Origin: Enemella evansiae
GTDB taxonomy: Bacteria; Pseudomonadota; Alphaproteobacteria; Rhodobacterales; Rhodobacteraceae
Length of the DNA: 64,000 nt
Reading direction: 5' to 3'
NCBI GenBank assembly: GCA_017255395.1
Contig: JAFKDC010000024.1
Location: forward strand, 1-64,000
Part shown: in pieces, positions 37,363 to 46,507 of the stretch
How the letters are laid out: each line of letters opens with the position of its first letter
Numbering within the stretch: position 1 is the stretch's first letter
The notes under the pieces: generated by a model
What the model saw: the letters and a program-made list of their open reading frames with translations, nothing else
Told to the model about the DNA's origin: nothing
The model's database searches: none
Translations under genes and position numbers: made by a program

Positions 37363-38691
37363 TTAAGATGGTGCTAACGACCGCTCCAGCGCCGGGTAGC
37401 GCAGGCCCAGCGTGACGCCGCGCGCCACGAAGCTGACCAAGAGCGCCGCCCAGAGGCCGTGGTTGCCATAGGCCGGCACCAGCAGCAGCGCCGCGGCCCC
37501 GTAGATCGCCACCGAAACCGCCATCATGTTGCGCATATCCGCCGTGCGGGTCGCGCCGATGAAGATGCCGTCGAGCATCCATGCCGCAACCCCCAGCACC
37601 GGAACCGCCACCATCCATGGCAGGAAATCGCGGGCCGCGGCGCGGACCTCCGGGTCGGCCGCCATCAGGTCGATGATCCGCGGGCCGAAGACGATAAAGG
37701 TCAGCGCCAGCCCGATACTCAGCACGATACCCCAGAACATGCTGACCAGGGCCGCACGTCTCAGGCGATGCAGGGCGCGCGCTCCGGCCGCCTGCCCGAC
37801 CAGCGCCTCGGCGGAAAAGGCCAGCCCGTCCAGCGCGAAGGCCGTGATCTGCAGGAACTGCAGAATCACCTGATTGGCGGCCAGCGTCACGTCCGAGAAG
37901 CGCGCGCCGGTGAACATGAACGACAGGATCACCGTTTCGAGCAGCAGCGACCGGATCAGGATGTCCGAGTTGACGCGGGCCATGCCGATCAGGCGCTCGC
38001 GGTCGAAGACCCGCGGCCAGTTGCGCCACGCGGGGACCGCAAAGGCTTCGCGGCACAGCCAGAGCCCCAGCGCGAGACCGCTCCATTCGGCGATGAAGGT
38101 CGCGGTGGCCACGCCCCCCACACCCCAGCCAAGCCCGAGGACGAAGACGAGATCCAGAAGGATGTTGACCCCGTTCATCCAGATCTGGATGACCAGCACC
38201 GCGCGGGTGCGCTCGGCGGCGATGAGCCAGCCGAGGATGCCATAAAGCGCGATGGCCGCCGGCGCCGACCAGACCCGGATGGCCATGTAGTGACGGGCCA
38301 GGGCCTCGACCTCTTCCGAGGCCGGAGCGATGGCAAAGGCAGCCCGAAAGAGCAGCCCCTGCAACAGGACGATCGCCAGCCCGCCGCTGAAGCCGATCAT
38401 CAGGGCGCGGGTCAGCAGGGCCGCCGTCTCGGCCCGGTTGCCCTGCCCCAGCGCCTGCGCAACAAGTCCGGTGGTGCCCATCCTGAGAAAACCGAAGACC
38501 CAGTAGAGCGCCGAGAGAACCACCGCACCGATGCCCACGGCACCGATGGGCGCCGCCTCTCCCAATTGCCCGACCACGCCGGTGTCGACGGCCCCCAGAA
38601 GCGGCACCGTGGCATTCGACAGCACGATGGGCAGGGCGATTTTCAGCACCCGGGAATGGGTAATCGGGGTCTCGGTGGTGGAGGCTGTCAT
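37363..38691 (-). CDS. MATE family transporter, DinF-like
   Basis: Twelve-helix MATE transporter of 442 aa. Family blocks are LPIVLSNATVPLLGAVDTGVVG (about 19-40), FGFLRMGTTGLVAQALGQG and, in the second half, FALDGLAFSAEALVGQAAGA. The text is closer to the DinF/eukaryotic-like branch than to NorM. It starts an operon with the 81-aa gene. The substrate is unknown. Confidence 0.88.
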   Translation of the reverse strand: MTASTTETPITHSRVLKIALPIVLSNATVPLLGAVDTGVVGQLGEAAPIGAVGIGAVVLSALYWVFGFLRMGTTGLVAQALGQGNRAETAALLTRALMIGFSGGLAIVLLQGLLFRAAFAIAPASEEVEALARHYMAIRVWSAPAAIALYGILGWLIAAERTRAVLVIQIWMNGVNILLDLVFVLGLGWGVGGVATATFIAEWSGLALGLWLCREAFAVPAWRNWPRVFDRERLIGMARVNSDILIRSLLLETVILSFMFTGARFSDVTLAANQVILQFLQITAFALDGLAFSAEALVGQAAGARALHRLRRAALVSMFWGIVLSIGLALTFIVFGPRIIDLMAADPEVRAAARDFLPWMVAVPVLGVAAWMLDGIFIGATRTADMRNMMAVSVAIYGAAALLLVPAYGNHGLWAALLVSFVARGVTLGLRYPALERSLAPS

Positions 38692-38860
38692 GGGGTCTGT
38701 TCCGGCAGATAGGCGCGGCGACCTGATACCGGACCGGCGCCGAGGTCAATGCCCGGAGCATGGAATTCCTGACGCCGGGACGCCGGAGGAACCGGCCGGA
38801 TGCCGTGCCCGGTGGCCTGGGGCGATGGAGGCTCTGCCCCCCGGCCTGCGGCCTTCCCTC

Positions 38861-38888
38861 CCCGAGGTATTTGTCAGACCGAGGAAGC
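38861..38888 (+). repeat. Dispersed intergenic repeat, copy f
   Basis: CCCGAGGTATTTGTCAGACC followed by GAGGAAGC resembles the other copies at the ends of operons. It lies in the 287-base gap between divergent MATE and convergent thioesterase genes, where I see no other signal. Confidence 0.45.
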
Positions 38889-38978
38889 GCAGGCGCCCGG
38901 GGACACGGGTGTGGCCGCTTGGGCGAGGTCGGCTGTGGGCGGGTTGCGGCTGTGCCTTGCCCGGTGTTGCGGCGCGGG

Positions 38979-39488
38979 TCAGGCGCCCGAGCGCGGCATC
39001 AGAAAATGCGCGGTGGCCTGCGCCATGGGGCGGTCGCGGTTGTCCTGCCAGGCTTCGGCCTGCACCGAGGCGTAGCGGCGCCCCAGCCGCGTCACCCGGG
39101 CGCGGCCATAAGCGTCGCGCGGCAGGCCCGAGCGCAGGTAGTCCACGGTGAAGTCGATGGTCTTGGGCAGGCGCGGCAGTTTGCCCTCGCTCAGCGCAGA
39201 GGGGTCCAGCGCGCCGGTTTCGATGTCGGACCAGAGCCATGTCCAGTTCAGGGTGATCATCGCCGTGATCTCGAGGAAGGCTGCCGTCACGCCGCCGTGG
39301 ATCGCCGGAAGCTGCGGGTTGCCGATCAGCTTGTTGTCGAAGGGCAGCACGGCGGTCAGCTCGTCGCCCCTGCGGTCAAAGCTCACGCCGAGATACTGGA
39401 TGTAAGGCACCCCGCTGACCAGCGCCGAGAGCGCGGCATCGCGGCGCTGCTTGACCACCTGCACGGGTTCGGGCGTCGGGCGGGCCAT
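38979..39488 (-). CDS. PaaI-type thioesterase, 169 aa
   Basis: Hotdog-fold acyl-CoA thioesterase of 169 aa. Active-site text is LPAIHGGVTAAFLEITAMI near residues 70-90, where PaaI enzymes have HGG. DFTVDYLRSGLPRDAYGRARV follows. It starts on the stop of the second thioesterase (TGATG), so the pair is translationally coupled and may form a heteromer or act in series. Confidence 0.85.
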   Translation of the reverse strand: MARPTPEPVQVVKQRRDAALSALVSGVPYIQYLGVSFDRRGDELTAVLPFDNKLIGNPQLPAIHGGVTAAFLEITAMITLNWTWLWSDIETGALDPSALSEGKLPRLPKTIDFTVDYLRSGLPRDAYGRARVTRLGRRYASVQAEAWQDNRDRPMAQATAHFLMPRSGA

Positions 39489-39910
39489 CACGCGCCCTCG
39501 ACCGTGAAGGCGCCGGTGGCGGTGGCCACCGGGTGCGCCGCGTCGTCGTCGCAGGCGGTGGCGCGCACGAAGGCCACGGAGCGGGTGATGTGGTAGCATT
39601 CGGCCCGTGCCACGATGGTCTGGCCGGGCGTCGCCGGGCGCATGTAGTCGATGCGCAGGTTGATCGTCGCGGTTCCGGCGGGCGATTTCGGGTGGCTCAT
39701 GACCGCCGCCCCGCCACAGGTATCCATCAGCGCCGAGACCGCGCCGCCATGGATCACCCCGGTTTCCGGGTCGCCGACAAAGCGGGCGTCATAAGGCATC
39801 TCGATTTGCGCCAGCCCGTCGCCGATCTCTGTCACCGCCATGTTCAGGGCACGGGTATGGGGAATCATCTCGATGAACTGGCGGGCAATGGCGGTCTTGT
39901 CGGCGGTCAT
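39488..39910 (-). CDS. PaaI-type thioesterase, 140 aa
   Basis: Hotdog-fold thioesterase of 140 aa with the PaaI hallmark GVIHGGAVSALMDTCGGAAV (52-71) and INLRIDYMRPATPGQ. It is first of a two-gene operon and divergent from the MerR gene at 40022. It is likely to hydrolyse aryl- or acyl-CoA thioesters; the neighbouring fatty-acid genes support this only weakly. Confidence 0.88.
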   Translation of the reverse strand: MTADKTAIARQFIEMIPHTRALNMAVTEIGDGLAQIEMPYDARFVGDPETGVIHGGAVSALMDTCGGAAVMSHPKSPAGTATINLRIDYMRPATPGQTIVARAECYHITRSVAFVRATACDDDAAHPVATATGAFTVEGA

Positions 39911-40021
39911 GAAGGTCCTTTCGAGTCGGCCCGACTATGAAAGCCCCCCGCCCCCCGCGCAAGCGGTTGTCAGCCCCGGATCGCGGGGATACCCTGCTGC
40001 CCGGGAGGACGAGGAACAGCG

Positions 40022-40393
40022 ATGACGGCCAGCCGCCTGAGTTTCAAGGATATGTGCGCGCGCTTCGAGGTGACGCCGCGGACGCTGCGGTACTACGAGT
40101 ACATCGAGCTTCTGCAACCGGAGCGCGAAGGACGGTCGCGCTTCTACGGCCCGCGCGAGGTGGCGCGGATGACCCTGATCCTGCGCGGGCGGCGCTTCGG
40201 CTTTCAGCTGGAGGATATCCGCCAGTGGCTGCTGATCTACGAGAAGGACGGCACCGAAGCGCAGATGCGCGCGTGGATCGACATGGCCGACCGGCAGCTT
40301 GGCGAGTTGGCCGAGCAGAAGGCGCAGCTGGAAGAGGCCATGGCCGAGTTGCAGGCGCTGCGCGATGAAACCGCCGGATCCCTGCCCTCCTGA
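40022..40393 (+). CDS. MerR-family regulator, 123 aa
   Basis: Short MerR regulator of 123 aa: winged HTH at residues 7-75 ([26 protein letters not shown], split here) and a coiled-coil tail at about 80-120. No metal-binding cysteines, so it resembles the acyl-CoA or stress-type MerR group. It is about half identical by eye to the next gene product, so the two are tandem paralogues. It is divergent from the thioesterases. Confidence 0.85.
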   Translation: MTASRLSFKDMCARFEVTPRTLRYYEYIELLQPEREGRSRFYGPREVARMTLILRGRRFGFQLEDIRQWLLIYEKDGTEAQMRAWIDMADRQLGELAEQKAQLEEAMAELQALRDETAGSLPS

Positions 40394-40447
40394 TCGGCAA
40401 AAGCTTGCTGCCACAGTGGCCGGGTTGACGTTACAGCCCTATATCTG

Positions 40448-40461
40448 TCAAAGCGCTTTGA
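40448..40461. promoter_or_regulatory. 14-bp perfect palindrome
   Basis: TCAAAGCGCTTTGA lies in the gap between the two MerR genes. It is a typical LacI-family operator shape, but no LacI gene is near. No T-run follows, so it is not an evident terminator. Confidence 0.4.
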
Positions 40462-40485
40462 AATAAACTTTCGCCCGATATTGGT

Positions 40486-40539
40486 TTACGTTGCTTTATC
40501 TTACGTCAGGGAGAAAGTTACGTGACGTACGAGTTACGT
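40486..40539 (+). promoter_or_regulatory. Array of four TTACGT boxes
   Basis: TTACGT occurs at 40486, 40501, 40518 and 40534, spaced 15, 17 and 16 bases. The third is part of the palindrome TACGTGACGTA (40519-40529). The array is 80-130 bases before the second MerR gene and is probably its binding region and promoter. Confidence 0.5.
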
Positions 40540-40616
40540 CACCCCATTTTCCCATTGTAGGATGGCAACGCAAACCTCAGATCGGGCGTTCAGCTACGGA
40601 CCGACACGAGGACTGC

Positions 40617-41021
40617 ATGATGAGTGACGAGAAACTGATGACGATCCGCGAGATGTGCGACGCCTTCGAGGTGACGCCGCGCACGCTGCGGTTCTACGAG
40701 CAGAAGGAGCTGCTGTTCCCGATCCGCGAAGGACAGAAACGCCTGTTCACGCGGCGCGACCGGGCCCGCCTGAAACTGATCCTGCGCGGCAAGCGTTTCG
40801 GATTCAGCCTTGAGGAGATCCGGCAGTTGCTTGACCTCTACGATGTCGGCGACGAGCAGCAGACCCAGATTGCGGCGGCCTACGAGGTGGCTCAGCAGCG
40901 GCTGACCGACCTGAAGGCGCAGCGCACCGACCTCGACTCGGCCATCGCCGAGCTGGAGGAACAGATGACCTGGGGAGAGCGGATGCTGTCCTCGATGAAG
41001 AACCGGAAGGCCGCCGAATAG
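40617..41021 (+). CDS. MerR-family regulator of acyl-CoA genes, 134 aa
   Basis: MerR regulator of 134 aa: HTH at about residues 9-78 ([41 protein letters not shown]) and a coiled-coil tail. It is first in line with two acyl-CoA dehydrogenases, thiolase and FadJ genes, so it probably controls fatty-acid oxidation. Two adjacent ATGs follow ACGAGGACTGC; the first is taken. Four TTACGT boxes lie upstream. Confidence 0.87.
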   Translation: MMSDEKLMTIREMCDAFEVTPRTLRFYEQKELLFPIREGQKRLFTRRDRARLKLILRGKRFGFSLEEIRQLLDLYDVGDEQQTQIAAAYEVAQQRLTDLKAQRTDLDSAIAELEEQMTWGERMLSSMKNRKAAE

Positions 41022-41061
41022 CGCAGGCGCGGCGGCCTGTCTCAGGGAGAGAGGAGACGCC

Positions 41062-42843
41062 ATGCCCATCTATACCGCCCCCACAGAGGACCAGCTTTTC
41101 GTTCTGGACGAGGTGCTGAGGATCGGCGCCAGCGAGGTTCCCGGCTACGGGGACCTGGACCGCGACACGCTGGACGCGATCCTCGGCGAAGCCGCCAAAC
41201 TGGCCGAGAACGTGCTGGCGCCGCTGAACCCCGTCGGGGACGAACAGGGCTGCACGCTGGAAAACGGCGTGGTGCGCACGCCCGACGGTTTCAAGGCGGC
41301 CTTCGACCAGGTGCGCGAGGGCGGCTGGACGGCGCTGGATTGCGACCCCGAATACGGCGGACAGGGCCTGCCCTACGTGGTGGCCACGGCGGTGGGCGAG
41401 ATGTTCTCGTCGGCCAACATGGCCTTCAACATGTACCAGGGTCTGACCCACGGCGCCTACAACGCCATCCACGCCCATGGCTCTGACGACCAGAAGGCGA
41501 TGTACCTGCCCAAGATGGTGACCTGCGAGTGGGGCGGCACCATGAACCTGACCGAACCGCATTGCGGCACCGACCTTGGACTGATCCGCACCAAGGCGGT
41601 GCCGGCGGAGGACGGCAGCTACCGCATAACCGGCCAGAAGATCTGGATCTCTGCCGGTGAGCACGACATGTGCGACAACATCATTCATCTCGTGCTGGCG
41701 AAACTGCCGGATGCGCCCGAGGGCGTGAAGGGCATCTCACTGTTCATCGTGCCGAAGTTCATGGTGAACGAGGACGGCTCTCTGGGCGAGCGCAACGCGC
41801 TGTCCTGCGGCGGGCTGGAAAAGAAGATGGGCATTCACGGCAATGCCACCTGCGTGATGAACTACGACGGCGCGACGGGCTTCCTCGTGGGCGAGCCGCA
41901 CAAGGGCATGCGCGCCATGTTCACCATGATGAACGAGGCCCGGCTGGGCGTGGGCCTTCAGGGCTACGCGCAGGGCGCGGTGGCCTACCAGAACGCGCTG
42001 GCCTTCGCCAAGGACCGCGTGCAGGGCCGCGCCGTGACCGGGGCCGAGAACCCCGAAGGCGCCGCCGATCCGATCATCGTGCACCCCGACGTGCGCCGCA
42101 ACCTGATGGACCAGAAGGCCTTCGTCGAAGGTGCGCGGGCCTTCACGCTCTGGGGGGCCTCGCTGATCGACAAGGGGCACCGCTCGGGCGACAAGACCGC
42201 AGAGGGGCTGATTTCGCTGCTGACGCCGGTGATCAAGGGCTTCCTGACCGACAAGGGCTTCGAAACCACGGTGCTGGCGCAGCAGACACTGGGCGGCTCG
42301 GGCTTCACCCGCGAATGGGGGCTGGAGCAGTTCGTCCGCGATGCCCGGATCACCATGATCTACGAGGGCACCAACGGCGTGCAGGCGCTGGACCTCGTGG
42401 GCCGCAAGCTGGCGCAGGACGGCGGCAAGCACGTCATGGGCTTCTTCGAGATGGCCAAGAGCTTCGCGTCCGAGAACAAGGGCAAGGACGAGGCCTTCGA
42501 CCGCGATTTCCTCGAACCGCTCAAGGCCGCGTCGAAGGACCTGCAGGCGGCGGGGATGTTCTTCATGCAGAACGGCATGAAGAACCCGAACGAGGCGCTG
42601 GCGGGGTCCTACGACTTCATGCACCTCTTCGGCCACGTCTGCCTTGGCCTGATGTGGGCGCGCATGGGCCGCGTGGCGCAGGAGAAGCTGGCCGTCGGTG
42701 CGGGCAACGCCGCCTTCTACGAGACCAAGCTGGCGACCGGGCGCTACTACATGGCGCGGCAACTGCCGATGACGGCGACGCATCTGGCGCGCATCCAGTC
42801 CGGGGCCGGCACCGTCATGGCGCTTGAGGCCGAGGCATTCTGA
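41062..42843 (+). CDS. Acyl-CoA dehydrogenase, DmdC-like long form
   Basis: FAD-dependent acyl-CoA dehydrogenase of 593 aa with the extra C-terminal domain found in DmdC-type and related enzymes. Key text: [41 protein letters not shown], and the catalytic base Glu435 in [10 protein letters not shown]. The start has GGAGACGCC upstream. It follows the MerR gene by 40 bases. It could act on methylmercaptopropionyl-CoA or on fatty acyl-CoAs; context favours fatty-acid oxidation. Confidence 0.88.
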   Translation: MPIYTAPTEDQLFVLDEVLRIGASEVPGYGDLDRDTLDAILGEAAKLAENVLAPLNPVGDEQGCTLENGVVRTPDGFKAAFDQVREGGWTALDCDPEYGGQGLPYVVATAVGEMFSSANMAFNMYQGLTHGAYNAIHAHGSDDQKAMYLPKMVTCEWGGTMNLTEPHCGTDLGLIRTKAVPAEDGSYRITGQKIWISAGEHDMCDNIIHLVLAKLPDAPEGVKGISLFIVPKFMVNEDGSLGERNALSCGGLEKKMGIHGNATCVMNYDGATGFLVGEPHKGMRAMFTMMNEARLGVGLQGYAQGAVAYQNALAFAKDRVQGRAVTGAENPEGAADPIIVHPDVRRNLMDQKAFVEGARAFTLWGASLIDKGHRSGDKTAEGLISLLTPVIKGFLTDKGFETTVLAQQTLGGSGFTREWGLEQFVRDARITMIYEGTNGVQALDLVGRKLAQDGGKHVMGFFEMAKSFASENKGKDEAFDRDFLEPLKAASKDLQAAGMFFMQNGMKNPNEALAGSYDFMHLFGHVCLGLMWARMGRVAQEKLAVGAGNAAFYETKLATGRYYMARQLPMTATHLARIQSGAGTVMALEAEAF

Positions 42844-42901
42844 AGCGAAGGTGGCGGTGGGTCTTCGGACCCACCCTGCCCAAGGCCAGAAGGAGTGCCC
42901 C

Positions 42902-43114
42902 ATGCCCAAACGGTTTCGTCTGACGCGGCGTTTTCCTGTCGCCATGACCGAAGACGGCTACCGTGGCCTCAAACGGTTCGCGCATGACGCCGGGCTGGAC
43001 GAGGGCGAGGCGCTCTCGTTTCTGTTCGAACATTTCGACAGCGTGACGGACGAGGACGCGCTGTCGCACAGGTTGCGCCTGTTCAACGCCGAACTGGAGG
43101 CGCGCAAGCGGTAG
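42902..43114 (+). CDS. Small protein with ribbon-helix-helix look, 70 aa
   Basis: A 70-aa protein between two acyl-CoA dehydrogenase genes. RFPVAMTEDGYRGLKRFAHD then AGLDEGEALSFLFEHF resembles a ribbon-helix-helix fold, so it may bind DNA, but I do not recognise the family. It has a good ribosome site (AGAAGGAGTGCCCC) and lies inside the operon with 58 and 15 bases on either side. Confidence 0.65.
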   Translation: MPKRFRLTRRFPVAMTEDGYRGLKRFAHDAGLDEGEALSFLFEHFDSVTDEDALSHRLRLFNAELEARKR

Positions 43115-43129
43115 GGAGGAGCCGGTCCC

Positions 43130-44263
43130 ATGGGCTGGATGACGGAGGAACACGCGATGCTGGGCGAGATGTGCGCCCGGTTCATCGAGACCGAGTGGGC
43201 GCCCGAGTTCGAGCGCTGGCGCAAGGCGGGCCAGATGGACCGCGCGACTTGGGCGCAGGCGGGCAAACTGGGTCTGCTCTGCCCCTCGGTGCCCGAGGCA
43301 TACGGCGGCGCCGGCGGCGATTTCGGCCACGAGGCGGTGATCCTGATGGAGGCCGCGAAGGCCAACCTCGCCTCTTGGGGCCACGGCATCCACTCGGGCA
43401 TCGTGGCGCATTACGTGCTGGCCTATGGCACCGAGGACCAGAAGCGGCGCTGGCTGCCGAAGATGGTCTCGGGGGAACTGGTCGGTGCGCTCGCCATGAC
43501 CGAACCCTCGACCGGCTCGGACGTGCAGGCGATCCGGACAAAGGCGGTGAAGGACGGCAACAGCTATCGGCTGTCGGGTCAGAAGACCTTCATCACCAAC
43601 GGCCAGCACGCCAACCTGATCCTCGTCGCCGCCAAGACAGATCCCTCCGCCGGGTCCAAGGGCGTGTCGCTGGTGGCGGTCGAGACCGACGAGGCCGAGG
43701 GCTTCACCCGCGGGCGCAACCTCGACAAAATCGGCTGCCACGCCGCTGACACCTCGGAACTCTTCTTCGACGCTGTAGCGATCCCGCCCGAGAACATCCT
43801 CGGAGAGGCCGAGGGCCAGGGCTTCTACCAGATGATGCAGCAGCTTCCGCAGGAACGGCTGATCATCGGCTGCGGCGCGGTGGGCGCGATGGAAGGCGCA
43901 CTCGCCCGCACCGTCGCCTACTGCAAGGAGCGCGAGGCCTTCGGCGGCCCGCTGACGCAGTTCCAGAACACCCGCTTCGTGCTGGCCGAGTGCAAGACCA
44001 AGACCACGGTGGCGCGCGCCTTCCTCGACGCCTGCATTGCCGAACACCTCGTCGGCGCCCTGACCGTCGAAAAGGCGGCCATGGCGAAATACTGGCTAAC
44101 CGACACGCAGGGAGAGGTCCTGGATGCCTGCCTGCAACTGCATGGCGGCTACGGCTACATGACGGAATACGCGGTCGGCGAGATGTGGGCCGACGCCCGG
44201 GTGCAGCGCATCTACGGCGGCACCAACGAGATCATGAAAGAGCTGATTGCGCGTGGATTGTGA
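43130..44263 (+). CDS. Acyl-CoA dehydrogenase, long-chain (ACADL-like)
   Basis: FAD-dependent dehydrogenase of 377 aa. [19 protein letters not shown] is the FAD-binding middle domain. The C-terminal text is [17 protein letters not shown], so the usual catalytic Glu of IYEGT is absent. As in long-chain and isovaleryl enzymes, the base is instead the Glu of LPQERL (Glu242). It is part of the same plus-strand run as the thiolase and FadJ genes. Confidence 0.9.
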   Translation: MGWMTEEHAMLGEMCARFIETEWAPEFERWRKAGQMDRATWAQAGKLGLLCPSVPEAYGGAGGDFGHEAVILMEAAKANLASWGHGIHSGIVAHYVLAYGTEDQKRRWLPKMVSGELVGALAMTEPSTGSDVQAIRTKAVKDGNSYRLSGQKTFITNGQHANLILVAAKTDPSAGSKGVSLVAVETDEAEGFTRGRNLDKIGCHAADTSELFFDAVAIPPENILGEAEGQGFYQMMQQLPQERLIIGCGAVGAMEGALARTVAYCKEREAFGGPLTQFQNTRFVLAECKTKTTVARAFLDACIAEHLVGALTVEKAAMAKYWLTDTQGEVLDACLQLHGGYGYMTEYAVGEMWADARVQRIYGGTNEIMKELIARGL

Positions 44264-44292
44264 ACGGACCGCGCGGGGAGAGGTCTCATTGA

Positions 44293-44314
44293 GGTATTTG
44301 GACCAAGAAGAAAC
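44293..44314 (+). repeat. Dispersed intergenic repeat, copy d
   Basis: GGTATTTGGACCAAGAAG followed by AAAC. It is a perfect 22-base inverted match to copy e. Confidence 0.75.
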
Positions 44315-44487
44315 AGGAAGGTCGCGTATCGAGCCCAGCCTTCGGGCAGCAATCGACCTTCCTGCCATGCCCGGGCCATTGCCCAGTCCCGGGGCTTCTC
44401 CTTGGGCGGTCATCGGCTCCTCAGCCTGTACCGCGCAGACACCATGCACCCATTAACCTTAACGCCCGGTTACCAGGACCGACCGAT

Positions 44488-44509
44488 GTTTCTTCTTGGT
44501 CCAAATACC
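44488..44509 (-). repeat. Dispersed intergenic repeat, copy e
   Basis: On the minus strand this reads GGTATTTGGACCAAGAAG followed by AAAC, identical over 22 bases to copy d in inverted orientation. It is followed in plus direction by a CGCGGGGG run as in the other copies. Confidence 0.75.
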
Positions 44510-44580
44510 CTCGCGGGGGTGCGGGGGCGCGTAGCCCCCCCTCCCGCAGTGACCGCAAGCGCCGACGGAAGGGAGAGCGC

Positions 44581-45219
44581 ATGACGATGAAACTCTACTG
44601 CTTCGGGGAATCCGGGCATTCCTACAAGGCGGCGCTGGCACTGCAGCTGGCCGGTCTGGACTGGGCGCCGGTTAAGGTGGACTTCTTCAACGGCGAGACC
44701 CGCTCCGAGGACTTCCGCCGGGATGTCAACGAGATGGGCGAATGCCCGGTGCTGGTGGACGGCGATACCCGCCTCAGCCAGTCCGGCGTCATCCAGCAGT
44801 ATCTCTCGGACACCTACGGCCATTTCGGCGGCAGGGATGCCTCCGAGACGCTGGAGGTGCTGCGCTGGGTGATCTGGGACAACCAGAAACTTTCCGGCAT
44901 GGCCGGGCCCTGCCGCTTCCTGATGAACTTCCTCCCCGAGGAAAAGCGCCCGACCGAGGTCATCGCCTTCATGCAGGCACGGCTGAAATCCACCTACGGC
45001 ATCCTCAACGCGCATCTGAAGGGCCGCGACTGGATCGTCGGCGCGGCGCCCACCAATGCCGACCTGACCTGCTGCGGCTACCTCTACTATCCCGAGCCCT
45101 TCGGCTTCGACCGTAAGGCCTTCCCCGAGATCGACCGCTGGCTGTCCAACATCGAAGGCCTCGACGGCTGGAAGGCCCCCTATGACCTGATGCCCGGCTC
45201 GCCCGCCGACTGGGCCTGA
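44581..45219 (+). CDS. Glutathione S-transferase
   Basis: GST of 212 aa. The N-terminal thioredoxin-like domain has MKLYCFGESGHSYKAALALQ and the cis-proline text ECPVLVDGD with SQSGVIQQYL. The C-terminal helical domain has PTNADLTCCGYLYYPEPFGF. Serine or cysteine at the N-terminal active site cannot be chosen by eye. Located upstream of the thiolase; it may remove electrophiles made in lipid oxidation. Confidence 0.88.
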   Translation: MTMKLYCFGESGHSYKAALALQLAGLDWAPVKVDFFNGETRSEDFRRDVNEMGECPVLVDGDTRLSQSGVIQQYLSDTYGHFGGRDASETLEVLRWVIWDNQKLSGMAGPCRFLMNFLPEEKRPTEVIAFMQARLKSTYGILNAHLKGRDWIVGAAPTNADLTCCGYLYYPEPFGFDRKAFPEIDRWLSNIEGLDGWKAPYDLMPGSPADWA

Positions 45220-45244
45220 GACCAAAAGACCAAAGGAGTCCCCC

Positions 45245-46456
45245 ATGACCGACGCCTATATCTACGACGCCCTGCGCAGCCCGCGCGGCAAGGGCCGCAA
45301 GGACGGCAGCCTGCACGAGGTCACCTCGCTGCGACTGTCGGCGCAGATCCTGAACGCCGTCAAGGAGCGCAACGGCCTCGAGGGCCACGCCGTCGAGGAC
45401 GTGATCTGGGGCAATGTCACGCAGGTCGGCGAACAGGGCGGCTGCCTTGCGCGCTCTGCCGTGCTGGCATCCGACCTCGACGAGCGCATTCCGGGGCTGG
45501 CAATCAACCGCTTCTGCGCCTCGGGCATGGAGGCGGTGAACCTCGCCGCGAACCAGGTGCGCGGCGGCGCTGGCGAGGCCTATATCGCAGGCGGGGTCGA
45601 GATGATGGGCCGCGTCGCCATGGGCTCTGACGGGGCGGCCATCGCCGTCGATCCCTCCATCGCGATGGAGCGCTACTTCGTGCCGCAGGGCATCAGCGCC
45701 GACATCATCGCCACCGAGTACGGCTTCAGCCGCGACGACGCCGACGCTCTGGCCGTCGAAAGCCAGAAGCGCGCCGCCGCAGCTTGGGAGGACGACCGTT
45801 TCGCCAAGTCCATCGTGACGATCCGCGACCAGAACGGCCTGCCGATCCTCGACCGCGACGAATACATGCGTCCCGGCACCGACATGCAGTCGCTCGGCGC
45901 GCTCAAGCCCTCGTTCAAGGACATGGGCGAGTCCATGCCCGGCTTCGACAAGGTCGCGCTGATGAAGTATCCGCATCTCGAGCGGATCAACCACATCCAC
46001 CACGCAGGCAATTCCTCGGGCATCGTCGATGGTGCGGCGGCGCTGCTGATCGGCTCCAAGGCCTTCGGCGAGGCGCATGGGCTGAAGCCCCGCGCCCGCA
46101 TCCGCGCCACCGCCAAGATCGGCACCGATCCGACGATCATGCTAACCGGCCCGGTTCCAGCGACAGAGAAGATCCTCGCCGACAGCGGCATGTCCATCGG
46201 CGACATCGACCTCTTCGAGGTCAACGAGGCCTTCTCCTCTGTCGTCCTGCGCTTCATGCAGGCCTTCGACGTGGACCATTCCAAGGTCAACGTGAATGGC
46301 GGCTCCATCGCCATGGGGCACCCGCTGGGGGCGACCGGCGCCATCATCATCGGCACCCTGCTCGACGAGCTGGAGCGCAGCGGCAAGGGCACCGGCCTCG
46401 CCACGCTCTGCATCGCCAGCGGCATGGGCGCCGCCACGATCATCGAGCGCGTCTGA
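45245..46456 (+). CDS. fadA: Acetyl-CoA C-acyltransferase (thiolase)
   Basis: Thiolase of 403 aa for the last step of beta-oxidation. Nucleophile Cys91 is in NRFCASGMEAVN, the catalytic His is in NGGSIAMGHPLGATGA, and the second Cys is in CIASGMGAA. The ribosome site AAAGGAGTCCCCC precedes the ATG. It is immediately upstream of the FadJ-type gene, and the pair should form a beta-oxidation complex. Confidence 0.92.
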   Translation: MTDAYIYDALRSPRGKGRKDGSLHEVTSLRLSAQILNAVKERNGLEGHAVEDVIWGNVTQVGEQGGCLARSAVLASDLDERIPGLAINRFCASGMEAVNLAANQVRGGAGEAYIAGGVEMMGRVAMGSDGAAIAVDPSIAMERYFVPQGISADIIATEYGFSRDDADALAVESQKRAAAAWEDDRFAKSIVTIRDQNGLPILDRDEYMRPGTDMQSLGALKPSFKDMGESMPGFDKVALMKYPHLERINHIHHAGNSSGIVDGAAALLIGSKAFGEAHGLKPRARIRATAKIGTDPTIMLTGPVPATEKILADSGMSIGDIDLFEVNEAFSSVVLRFMQAFDVDHSKVNVNGGSIAMGHPLGATGAIIIGTLLDELERSGKGTGLATLCIASGMGAATIIERV

Positions 46457-46507
46457 GCCATTTCGCGGCCCCCGGCGGGCCGCGCCGCAGAACAAGGGAA
46501 GACACAC

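Larger units (their letters stand above)
44264..44580. other. Gap with inverted repeat pair
   Basis: 317 bases between acyl-CoA dehydrogenase and GST genes. It holds two inverted copies of a dispersed repeat (44293-44314 and 44488-44509) that match over 22 bases and could enclose about 170 bases in a giant stem-loop. The DNA between them has no gene I can support. Confidence 0.6.
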
